Shown here in pieces: positions 1 through 6,060 of a stretch of DNA of 23,133 bases (position 1 is its first letter; each line of letters starts with the position of its first letter). The position numbers and the translations under genes were made by a program. A model generated the notes under the pieces. That model saw only the letters and a list, made by a program, of their open reading frames with translations, was not told where the DNA came from and made no database searches. Source of the DNA: CAZGVW01 sp964529265 (GTDB lineage: Bacteria > Planctomycetota > Phycisphaerae > Phycisphaerales > UBA1924); the NCBI GenBank assembly GCA_964529265.1, contig CAZGVW010000178.1:1-23133 (forward strand). The letters run 5' to 3'.

Positions 1-4
1 GCGA

Positions 5-262
5 GCGCGCTGTGGTTTGGGAGTGCGCTGTGCTTTGCACTGGTGGGCAAGCCACCAGTGGCGCGCGGAGTGTGCGCGAGTCGCGCGGGGGCGCGCTGTG
101 GTTTGGGAGTGCGCTGTGCTTTGCACTGGTGGGCGAGCCACCAGTGGCGCGCGGAGTGTGCGCGAGTCGCGCGGGGGCGCGCTGTGGTTTGGGAGTGCGC
201 TGTGCTTTGCACTGGTGGGCAAGCCACCAGTGGCGCCCCGAAGTGTGCGCGAGGGGCGCGGG
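5..262. repeat. Three 86-bp tandem repeats, each with a perfect hairpin
   Basis: The unit starts at 5, 91 and 177 (period exactly 86). The first two copies are nearly identical; the third diverges after about 236. Each unit holds a perfect 9-bp inverted repeat, CACTGGTGG / CCACCAGTG, at 38-46/52-60, 124-132/138-146 and 210-218/224-232. The loop is GCAAG in copies 1 and 3 and GCGAG in copy 2, so the changed base lies in the loop and leaves the stem intact. All frames across the array are open because of the base composition, and they encode a repetitive Trp/His/Cys-rich peptide (ALHWWASHQW), which I regard as spurious. The array may continue left of the window. Confidence 0.9.
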
Positions 263-304
263 TGCACGGATGCACTGGCGCGTGGGCGCGTGGGCGCACG
301 GGGG

Positions 305-790
305 TCAGTGTTGCTTGGTGAGGGTGATGATGGCGGCGAGGATGAGGGCGCTGGTGGCGATGAGGAGGAGGCGCGATGCGGGGCCCAAGCGCGCGAAGGT
401 TCGGCGGCGCTCGATCCAGAGGAAGGCGCCGGTGAGCGCCGCGGCGGTGAGGGCGGAGACGGCGAAAAACTCGAGGATGCTTCGGGGGGAAGGGGGGTCG
501 AAAGCCGCGGCGAGTGCGGAGATTGTCGCGGCGGGGCCGGTGAGGGCGGCGCTGATCAGGAGTCCGAGGCCGATGCTCCAGCCGAGGCTTGCTTCGGCGC
601 CGGGCGGATCGTGGAGGAAGGGGTCGATGACGATCTTGCCGCATTCGGGGCAGCGATCGGAGCGCAGGCCGCGCAGGCTGTAGAGGCAGTTCGGGCAGGT
701 GTTGAGTGTGGGCGGGGCTTGATGCGGCGCGGTGGGCGGCGCGGGCCCCGCGACATCGAGCGGCGATGAGTTGGCGACGCGAGCGACCAT
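305..790 (-). CDS. Zinc-ribbon membrane protein, 161 aa
   Basis: Hypothetical membrane protein of unknown function. An N-terminal Pro/Ala-rich stretch (about 1-30) leads into a zinc ribbon, CPNCLYSLRGL...CPECGK (about 32-53), where four cysteines would hold one Zn2+. Three hydrophobic segments follow (about 70-92, 103-122, 140-158), ending near the C-terminus at LTKQH. The layout matches a group of small membrane proteins that I associate with planctomycetes, in which a cytoplasmic ribbon precedes two or more membrane helices; the ligand or partner is not known to me. The ATG at 790 is the first in-frame start after the upstream gene, and AAAGG lies about 10 nt before it. It follows the 834-1088 gene on the same strand by 43 nt, so the two are probably co-transcribed. 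Confidence 0.75.
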   Translation of the reverse strand: MVARVANSSPLDVAGPAPPTAPHQAPPTLNTCPNCLYSLRGLRSDRCPECGKIVIDPFLHDPPGAEASLGWSIGLGLLISAALTGPAATISALAAAFDPPSPRSILEFFAVSALTAAALTGAFLWIERRRTFARLGPASRLLLIATSALILAAIITLTKQH

Positions 791-833
791 GGGCGAGGCC
801 TTTCACTGCGCGCGACGCCGGGCTCGTCGGAAC

Positions 834-1088
834 TCAGAACACGAACACGAAGGCGAATGCGGCGAGGGCCAAAGCCGCGGCGATGATGATCCATGTTTTG
901 GTGGCGACGGCGCCGACTTCGCCGCTGACGACGGCGCCGCAGGCGGGGCACCATTGGGCCTCGTCGTAGATTTCTTCGCCGCACTTGGGGCAGGCGGCGG
1001 TGTCGCAGGCGAAGCGGGCGAGGTCTGCGTCGCTGGGGCCTTCGCGATCGGGGTCGAAGTTCTCGGGTCTGTGTGGGCAGCAGGGCAT
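834..1088 (-). CDS. Small zinc-ribbon, single-pass tail-anchored protein, 84 aa
   Basis: Small hypothetical protein. The N-terminus has MPCCPHRPENFDPD; a Cys pair at about 28-36 then leads into a zinc ribbon, CPKCGEEIYDEAQWCPACG (about 34-52). The C-terminus is a single hydrophobic helix (about 64-84, IIIAAALALAAFAFVFVF) ending at the stop, so the protein is predicted to be tail-anchored with the ribbon in the cytoplasm. The frame stays open further upstream, but I chose ATG 1088 because TACAAT lies 8 nt before it and the protein becomes plausible from there. It is followed by the 305-790 zinc-ribbon membrane protein. Function unknown; the ribbon could mediate protein or nucleic-acid contacts. 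Confidence 0.7.
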   Translation of the reverse strand: MPCCPHRPENFDPDREGPSDADLARFACDTAACPKCGEEIYDEAQWCPACGAVVSGEVGAVATKTWIIIAAALALAAFAFVFVF

Positions 1089-1096
1089 GGGGGTGG

Positions 1097-1102
1097 ATTG
1101 TA
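1097..1102 (-). promoter_or_regulatory. Predicted -10 box of a leaderless transcript (zinc-ribbon gene)
   Basis: TACAAT on the minus strand is followed by 8 nt (CCACCCCC) and then ATG 1088. Transcription would start at or next to the start codon. No good -35 hexamer and no Shine-Dalgarno sequence is visible. Confidence 0.5.
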
Positions 1103-1137
1103 GGTGCAGGTCGCGCCGCCAAGAGTCGCCCGGGTGG

Positions 1138-1242
1138 TGGCATAGGCGTCCCGCCTGTGTCGCCGCGGAGCGGCGAGGGTGCTGCGGCAAGCGCACGAAT
1201 GCTCGCGGCTGCGCCGCGACACAGGCGGGACGCCTTGTGCCA
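1138..1242. repeat. Long imperfect inverted repeat (REP/MITE-like palindrome)
   Basis: The arms AGGCGTCCCGCCTGTGTCGC (1144-1163) and its exact reverse complement (1216-1235) are perfect over 20 bp. The imperfect continuation (TGGCAT... / ...TTGTGCCA) extends pairing towards 1138 and 1242. The interior also pairs partly (GCCGCGGAGCGGCGAG against CTCGCGGCTGCGCCGC). The transcript would fold into one long cruciform hairpin. It lies in the 378-nt gap between the divergent zinc-ribbon gene and motA. There is no T-tract, so it is not a typical intrinsic terminator. Confidence 0.85.
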
Positions 1243-1466
1243 CTGCCGTGCAAGTCCGGGAACGGGCGGCATGTTCCGGTTGCGCGGGACGCGACGGCCG
1301 CGCGTTCGGTCCGGCCGTGAGAACCCTCCAGACCCGCCCACACCGCGCCGATCATTCCCGCGGCGCCGGGCGCGCGACCGCCCGGGATTGTCGGACGTTG
1401 AGCGGCGCTCAGAACCCGGAGCACGGCCTCACGGATCTCCCACGGAACTCAAGAGAGAGAACGCCT

Positions 1467-2246
1467 GTGGACAAGGCCAGCATCATCGGGATTTCGATTG
1501 CGTTCGTGTGCCTCGGGATCGTGTTCTTCGAGGTGTCGCACGGCCACTTCATGATGTTCTTCTCGCTGGAAGGCGTCCTGATGGTGGGCGGCGGGTCCGT
1601 CTCCGTCGTGTTCTTCGCGATGTCGATGGAGAAGATCAAGTGCATCCCGGCGTACGTGCGCCGCTTCCTGTTCAACAAGGGCACGAACCCGGTTGAGGTG
1701 ATTCAGCTGATGTCCGGCCTTTCGGAGCGGGCCCGCCGCGAGGGTTTGCTGGCGCTGGAGGCGGACATCGCGAACATCAAGGATCCGTTCCTGATCTCGG
1801 GGCTCAAGATGGCGATCGACGGCGTTTCGCCGGAGAGCATCGAGCAGACGCTGCGGCTGGAGCTGGTTTCGATGCAGGAGCGGCACAAGGCGGGGAAGAA
1901 GTTCTTCGACCTGCTGAAGTTGTACGGCCCGGGATGGGGGCTGGTCGGGACGCTGGTCGGGCAGGTGGGCCTGTTCGGCAAACTGGGCGGCGAGATCAGC
2001 GAGATGGGTCACGCGCTGGCGGTGGCGGTGGTGGCGACGATGTACGGCGCCATCCTGGCGAACGCGATTGCGGGTCCGATGGGCGACAAGCTGGCGCTGC
2101 GCTCCGCGGAGGAGATGCAGGCGCGCGAGATGATGCTGCAGGGCGTGATGTCGATCCAGGCGGGCGATAATCCGCGGATCACGCTGGACCGGATGATGGC
2201 GTTCATCCCGCAGGCGCACCGCGAGAAGTTCAAAGCCGCGGCGTAG
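1467..2246 (+). CDS. motA: MotA/TolQ/ExbB-type proton-channel stator subunit, 259 aa
   Basis: MotA-like stator subunit, which with MotB forms an inner-membrane ion channel that drives flagellar rotation in known systems. Visible features: two N-terminal hydrophobic helices (about 5-22 and 33-52), the cytoplasmic SERARREGLLALE motif (about 86-98) carrying the Arg/Glu residues typical of MotA, then two helices (about 155-175 and 182-203) with Pro155 (LYGPGWG) and Pro204 (AGPMGDKL) where MotA has its conserved prolines. The start is GTG 1467, preceded by the purine run AAGAGAGAGA ending 6 nt upstream; the protein then opens VDKASIIGIS, as expected for MotA. motB follows 90 nt downstream. No other flagellar gene is in the window, so a non-flagellar ion-driven role (gliding, TolQR-like) remains possible. 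Confidence 0.87.
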   Translation: MDKASIIGISIAFVCLGIVFFEVSHGHFMMFFSLEGVLMVGGGSVSVVFFAMSMEKIKCIPAYVRRFLFNKGTNPVEVIQLMSGLSERARREGLLALEADIANIKDPFLISGLKMAIDGVSPESIEQTLRLELVSMQERHKAGKKFFDLLKLYGPGWGLVGTLVGQVGLFGKLGGEISEMGHALAVAVVATMYGAILANAIAGPMGDKLALRSAEEMQAREMMLQGVMSIQAGDNPRITLDRMMAFIPQAHREKFKAAA

Positions 2247-2336
2247 GGGCGGGTGAGTGGCGTCGGCCGACGCGGGAGCGGACCAGGGGCGCAACTCTTC
2301 GGGGCAGGCACAACTTCCGGGCTTCCGGGGGGCGGG

Positions 2337-3239
2337 ATGTCGGACGACAAGGGCCACGAGGGAAAGAAGCACGGCGGCGGCGGTCATGGCGGAGGCCATG
2401 GCGGCGGCGGCGGCGCGGCGCACGAGGAGCACGAGGGCGCTCCGGAGTGGCTCATTTCGTTCGCCGACAACGTGGCGCTGCTCATGGGTTTCTTCGTGAT
2501 TCTGCTCGCGATGAACATGAAGGAGCCGACGTCCGGCGGCATCGGCGGCAAGGACGAGTTCGGGCAGGAGCCGAACGACCAGCTGCTCGACATGGTGATC
2601 TCGATCCGCTCGGCGTTTCACAACCCGGTGGACGTGAACTCGACGGATCCGCGCGACCTGCCGATGATCCGGCGCATCCTGGAGCGCGGCGGGAAATCGG
2701 ATTCGAACGACCCCGGCGCGCTGGGCGACAAGTCGAAGGTGCAGACGGTGCGCCCGGGCGACTACTACTCGCCGACGGGCAGCGTGAACTTCGACGACGG
2801 CGTGAGCCGGCTGAGTCCGGAGGCGGAGGCGGCGCTGCGCATCGTGGCGGGGCAGGTGCGGGGCGGGAGGTCGATCATCGAGGTGCGCGGGCACGCGTCC
2901 GCGGCGGAGGCGTTCCGCAACATCGAGGGGGCGTACCGGCTCTCGTATGAGCGGGCGCTGGCGGCGGCGCGGGTGCTGGCGGATGAGGGCGTGAGCTGGG
3001 ACGTGCTGCGGGTGGTGGCGTGCGCGGATGGCGACCGCATTCAGCAGACGGCGTATGACGCCTCCGGCCACAGGGCGAACCAGCGGGCGGAGGTGATCGT
3101 GACGCACGAGCAGGCGCCGCTGGATCCCTATGCGCGGGATCGGAACTCGGGGCCGCCGGATGCGCCGCCGGTGCAGCACTTCGAGCCGCGGTCCGGGGCG
3201 GGGGCGGGGTCCGGGGCGGGCGAATCGCCGGATCATTGA
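2337..3239 (+). CDS. motB: MotB-like stator protein with OmpA-like domain, 300 aa
   Basis: Partner of the MotA-like protein; anchors the stator to peptidoglycan in known systems. Residues 1-35 are strikingly His/Gly-rich (HGGGGHGGGHGGGGG). One membrane helix follows (about 38-60, PEWLISFADNVALLMGFF) with Asp44 at the place of MotB's proton-carrying aspartate. A linker leads to an OmpA-like domain (about 150-255) ending in NQRAEVIV, the counterpart of the usual NRRVEI motif. The central OmpA motif reads EVRGHAS instead of the usual GHTD, so the peptidoglycan-binding Asp appears to be replaced. The tail is Gly/Ala/Ser low complexity. I chose ATG 2337, after a GGGGGGCGGG run; an upstream in-frame GTG at 2253 would add a poor Gly-rich leader. 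Confidence 0.87.
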   Translation: MSDDKGHEGKKHGGGGHGGGHGGGGGAAHEEHEGAPEWLISFADNVALLMGFFVILLAMNMKEPTSGGIGGKDEFGQEPNDQLLDMVISIRSAFHNPVDVNSTDPRDLPMIRRILERGGKSDSNDPGALGDKSKVQTVRPGDYYSPTGSVNFDDGVSRLSPEAEAALRIVAGQVRGGRSIIEVRGHASAAEAFRNIEGAYRLSYERALAAARVLADEGVSWDVLRVVACADGDRIQQTAYDASGHRANQRAEVIVTHEQAPLDPYARDRNSGPPDAPPVQHFEPRSGAGAGSGAGESPDH

Positions 3240-3246
3240 TGCAGAA

Positions 3247-3268
3247 GCGCGGCTCTGGAGAGCCGCTC
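3247..3268. repeat. Perfect palindrome downstream of motB
   Basis: GCGGCTC (3249-3255), loop TGGA, GAGCCGC (3260-3266). It sits in the 43-nt gap between convergent motB and spoVR. There is no T-tract on either strand, so it is more likely a dispersed palindromic element (or a weak bidirectional stop) than a classical terminator. Confidence 0.6.
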
Positions 3269-3282
3269 CCACCGGGAAGGGC

Positions 3283-4845
3283 CTATTCGATCTGGTGGGC
3301 GGGAAGCGGCGTTGAATCGCTGATCTTCTCGCGCTTCACCTGCTCATCGTCGAGGTTCTTGCAGGAGAAGAGCAGGGTTTCCTGATCGATGCGGGCCTGG
3401 AGGTGGACGGGGCGGCCCCAGATGTGGCGGAGCGACCTGATCACCTCGACGGCGGTGGCGATTTCGAGATCGAGGCCGTTCCACTGGTGGGCGAGGAAGA
3501 GTTCGCCGCGGTTCAGGTAGTTGGCGTCCACCACGTAGATGTAGGGCTGGCCCATGTTGGCGAGGCGGTGCAGGAGCGTCTGCTTGACGGCGCCGAAATC
3601 GCGGCTGACGATGCGGACCTCGCCGGTGTGGGGATCGCGGCGGTAGTGGTGCATCTTGTGGCGGTCCACGAACTCCTCGGTGAGGAACTCATCGATGAAG
3701 TTAACGTCGTTGTAGATGCGGCGGACCTCGAAGATCTTGTCGCGGCCCTGCATGGATTTGTCGTCGTGCGCTTCGCGGGCGCCGATGGATTCGAGGCGCT
3801 CCCACTCGGCGCCGTGGCGGCCGGTGTTCCAGCGGCGCTCGATGTCCTTGAAGAGTTCGAGGCCGATTTTGTAGGGATTGAAGCCGCCGGGGGGCATGTG
3901 AACGACGCCGGAGTGCTGCTCGGCGTAGTCGATGATTTCTCGGGCCTCGACGAAGTGCTGGGTCATGAGCTTGCTGTGCCAGTAGGAGGCCCAGCCTTCG
4001 TTCATGATCTTGGTCATGGCCTGGGGCGCGAAGTAGTAGGACTCGTCGCGGATGAGGGAGAGGATGTCGTGCTGCCAGGGCTCGAGGGGCGCGTGCTCGA
4101 GGAGGAAGAGGAGGACGTCGCGCGTGGGGCGGCGGGGGGTCTTGCCCTTCTCCGCGGCGCGGCGGGCCTCGTGCTCGGCGCGCTGGGCCTCCATGGCCTC
4201 TGGGGGGTTGATGAAGGGATCCATGTAGGACTTGGCCGGGAGGCGCTCGGGCGTGAAGCGGGGCTCGACGCTTTCCTCATCGAAGCCGCTGCGGCGGCGC
4301 GATTCACCGGCGGGCTTGCGGGCGACGAACATGGAGTGCGGATCGATGAGGTGCTCGATGGAGAGGCAGACATCGAGGAAGCGCTCGACGGCGTCGGCGC
4401 CGTGGCGCTCGATGTGGCGGCGCACGCGCGTGGCGTGGTTGGCCATCTCGTCGATCATCTTGCGGTTGGTCTTGCTGAACCAGAGGTTGTTGAGGAAGAA
4501 ATCGGCGTGGCCGTAGACGTGGGCCATGACGAGTTTCTGATCGGTGACGGAGTTGGATTCCTGGAGGTAGGCGTAGCAGGGGTCGTTGTTGATGACCATC
4601 TCGTAGATGCGGCCGAGGCCGTAGGCGTCGCGCTTGGAGAGGCGCTCGAACTCCATGCCCCAGCGCCAGTGGGGGTAGCGGACGGGGAAGCCGCCGTAGG
4701 CGGCGATCTGGTTCATGGTTTCGAAGTCGAGGACCTCGAACACCACCTCGTGGAAGGTGAGGCCGTACTCCATCGCCTTGGCCTTGATGGCCTGCATGTG
4801 GGCCAGAAGTTCGGGCGGGAGGTTGGTGTCGGTGCGCTGCGCCAT
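3283..4845 (-). CDS. spoVR: SpoVR family protein, 520 aa
   Basis: SpoVR/YcgB family. The family is named for a sporulation phenotype in Bacillus but is widespread in non-spore-formers, and its biochemical function is not established. Family motifs are clear: HEVVFEVLDFETMNQIAAYGG (about 33-53), PHWRWGMEFERLSKRDAYGLGRIYEMVINNDPC (about 58-90), the HVYGHADFFLNN segment, and NEGWASYWHSKLM in the middle. The length fits the family (about 470-520 aa). The start at ATG 4845 gives MAQRTDTNLPPELL and has TATCAT 5 nt upstream; a TTG at 4887 would add 14 unremarkable residues. In many bacteria SpoVR is co-encoded with a PrkA/YeaG kinase and a YeaH/DUF444 protein; neither is adjacent here. The upstream minus-strand neighbour is a zinc-ribbon membrane protein. 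Confidence 0.93.
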   Translation of the reverse strand: MAQRTDTNLPPELLAHMQAIKAKAMEYGLTFHEVVFEVLDFETMNQIAAYGGFPVRYPHWRWGMEFERLSKRDAYGLGRIYEMVINNDPCYAYLQESNSVTDQKLVMAHVYGHADFFLNNLWFSKTNRKMIDEMANHATRVRRHIERHGADAVERFLDVCLSIEHLIDPHSMFVARKPAGESRRRSGFDEESVEPRFTPERLPAKSYMDPFINPPEAMEAQRAEHEARRAAEKGKTPRRPTRDVLLFLLEHAPLEPWQHDILSLIRDESYYFAPQAMTKIMNEGWASYWHSKLMTQHFVEAREIIDYAEQHSGVVHMPPGGFNPYKIGLELFKDIERRWNTGRHGAEWERLESIGAREAHDDKSMQGRDKIFEVRRIYNDVNFIDEFLTEEFVDRHKMHHYRRDPHTGEVRIVSRDFGAVKQTLLHRLANMGQPYIYVVDANYLNRGELFLAHQWNGLDLEIATAVEVIRSLRHIWGRPVHLQARIDQETLLFSCKNLDDEQVKREKISDSTPLPAHQIE

Positions 4846-4850
4846 GATGG

Positions 4851-4856
4851 ATGATA
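4851..4856 (-). promoter_or_regulatory. Predicted -10 box of a leaderless transcript (spoVR)
   Basis: TATCAT on the minus strand is followed by 5 nt (CCATC) and then ATG 4845. There is no Shine-Dalgarno sequence and no convincing -35. This implies that spoVR can be transcribed separately from the zinc-ribbon genes upstream. Confidence 0.45.
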
Positions 4857-4909
4857 TCGGCCGCGGCGGGCGGGCTGTTTGACTCAATCAGGGGAGGGCA
4901 TCGGCAGTA

Positions 4910-5374
4910 TCAGAAGAGGATCCACGCCCTCATCCAGAGGACCGCGGCGGCGACCGCTGAAAGGCCGCACGTCCACGCGATGTCGATCGCGCGGCGCCAG
5001 AGCGTCCGGGGCTTGCCGAGGGCCAGAATCCAAACGGTGACGAGCAGCATCAACTGACACCACAGGAGCAGTGCCTCACGGCCGAAGAAGAGCAGGTCGC
5101 CATAGTCCCAGTCATACTCGATGCCGGTGCGAAGGTGAACGAGCACTGCGCAGGCGCTGGCGCCCGAGAGCAGGGCGATCGTGGTCACCCAGCTCCACGC
5201 GACAAGGGCATGGCCAGCGCCCTGGACGACGACGACGGTGAAGTCTCGGCCGCACGAACCGCAGCGACTGCTCTCGGTGCCGTCCAGCGGCGCGTCGCAG
5301 GTGGGGCACTTCCAGCCCTCGGCGGCGACAGCCGTCTCCAGCTCGATGAGCACGCTGTGGTCTGGAGCGCTCAT
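4910..5374 (-). CDS. Zinc-ribbon membrane protein, 154 aa
   Basis: Hypothetical membrane protein. A four-cysteine ribbon, CPTCDAPL...RCGSCGRDF (about 23-44), precedes three predicted membrane helices (about 55-78, 98-118, 131-150). The ribbon uses CGSCG rather than the CPECG of its neighbours. The ATG at 5374 overlaps the stop of the upstream zinc-ribbon gene in an ATGA arrangement (4 nt, 5371-5374), which indicates translational coupling; the two proteins probably work together. Neither the substrate nor the partner can be inferred. Confidence 0.75.
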   Translation of the reverse strand: MSAPDHSVLIELETAVAAEGWKCPTCDAPLDGTESSRCGSCGRDFTVVVVQGAGHALVAWSWVTTIALLSGASACAVLVHLRTGIEYDWDYGDLLFFGREALLLWCQLMLLVTVWILALGKPRTLWRRAIDIAWTCGLSAVAAAVLWMRAWILF

Positions 5375-5874
5375 CCGCCGATTCCCCGCTCAAGGAGGAT
5401 GATGAAGGCCGCGGCGAAGGAGAGCAGTGCGAGAGCGACGTAGGCGGCGCCCGACAGCCACCGCAGGAGTCGGCCGCCCTTTCGGACGAGCAGTCCCTTC
5501 CACACGACGATCGTGGCGATCGAAAGGCCAAAGCCGAATGCGCCGTGCACGATGGCGATTGGCCATTCGATTCCGCTGGTGGGCCCAAAGCCGGTTGTCG
5601 TGATGAGAATGGACACGAGGAGCGCGGCGGCGGCAAGGATGAGATGGGTCAGCGCCGCCGCAGAGACGCAGATGAAGGAAGCGGTCCATGCGCCGGCGCG
5701 GGTGGGACGCTCGAGAACGCGTGGCCGGCTGAGAATGACCATGCCTGCGACGGCGCCACCGCACTCCGGGCAGATGCGCCCGTTGGAAGCGCGAAGATTA
5801 TGTCCGCAGCGCGGGCAGGGGACATCGCGCTCGGCGAGGAACTCTCGCAGGAGGTCTCCAGGTGAGAGACTCAT
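5371..5874 (-). CDS. Zinc-ribbon membrane protein, 167 aa
   Basis: Hypothetical membrane protein with a zinc ribbon, CPRCGHNLRASNGRICPECGG (about 20-40), then three to four hydrophobic helices (about 64-92, 100-122, 137-160). The start ATG 5874 has GGGGAGG 10 nt upstream; earlier in-frame ATGs would add an Arg/Ser-rich leader and are unlikely. An AT-rich stretch TATATCAT (about 5933-5940, minus strand) is a plausible -10, giving a leader of about 50 nt. It is the first gene of a two-gene unit with the 4910-5374 protein, overlapping by 4 nt. The relation to the 305-790 protein is one of architecture (ribbon plus helices), not obvious sequence identity. Confidence 0.75.
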   Translation of the reverse strand: MSLSPGDLLREFLAERDVPCPRCGHNLRASNGRICPECGGAVAGMVILSRPRVLERPTRAGAWTASFICVSAAALTHLILAAAALLVSILITTTGFGPTSGIEWPIAIVHGAFGFGLSIATIVVWKGLLVRKGGRLLRWLSGAAYVALALLSFAAAFIILLERGIGG

Positions 5875-6046
5875 GTGCGCGCGGCCTCCCCGAGCATGGT
5901 GGATCGGTGTTGTTGCGCGGGGGGCATAGCCAATGATATATCGGCCCAGCATTGGGGGCGCTTGGATTGATCGGCTGTGTCGGCTGCGGCGCGAACGAGA
6001 GCGCGCCAAGGGTCGGCGGCCAGCGTATCGGCGCCGCGGACGCCTC

Positions 6047-6052
6047 TATACT
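6047..6052 (+). promoter_or_regulatory. Predicted -10 box of a leaderless transcript (TPR-sulfotransferase)
   Basis: TATACT is followed by 8 nt (GGCCCGGG) and then ATG 6061. There is no room for a normal leader and Shine-Dalgarno sequence. Confidence 0.5.
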
Positions 6053-6060
6053 GGCCCGGG

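Noticed and set aside
5..262. CRISPR array
   Set aside because: The whole 86-bp unit repeats; there are no unique spacers between short repeats and no cas gene nearby.
2253..2336. Upstream GTG start for motB adding 28 residues
   Set aside because: The added residues are Gly/Ser low complexity without a ribosome binding site; ATG 2337 gives a normal MotB N-terminal arrangement.
1449..3272. 607-codon minus-strand frame over motAB
   Set aside because: Shadow frame of motA and motB, extremely Arg/His-rich with no domain; the plus-strand genes carry clear family motifs.
3403..4854. 483-codon plus-strand frame opposite spoVR
   Set aside because: Codon-phase mirror of spoVR (Val/Gly/Glu-rich, low complexity); spoVR has strong family motifs.
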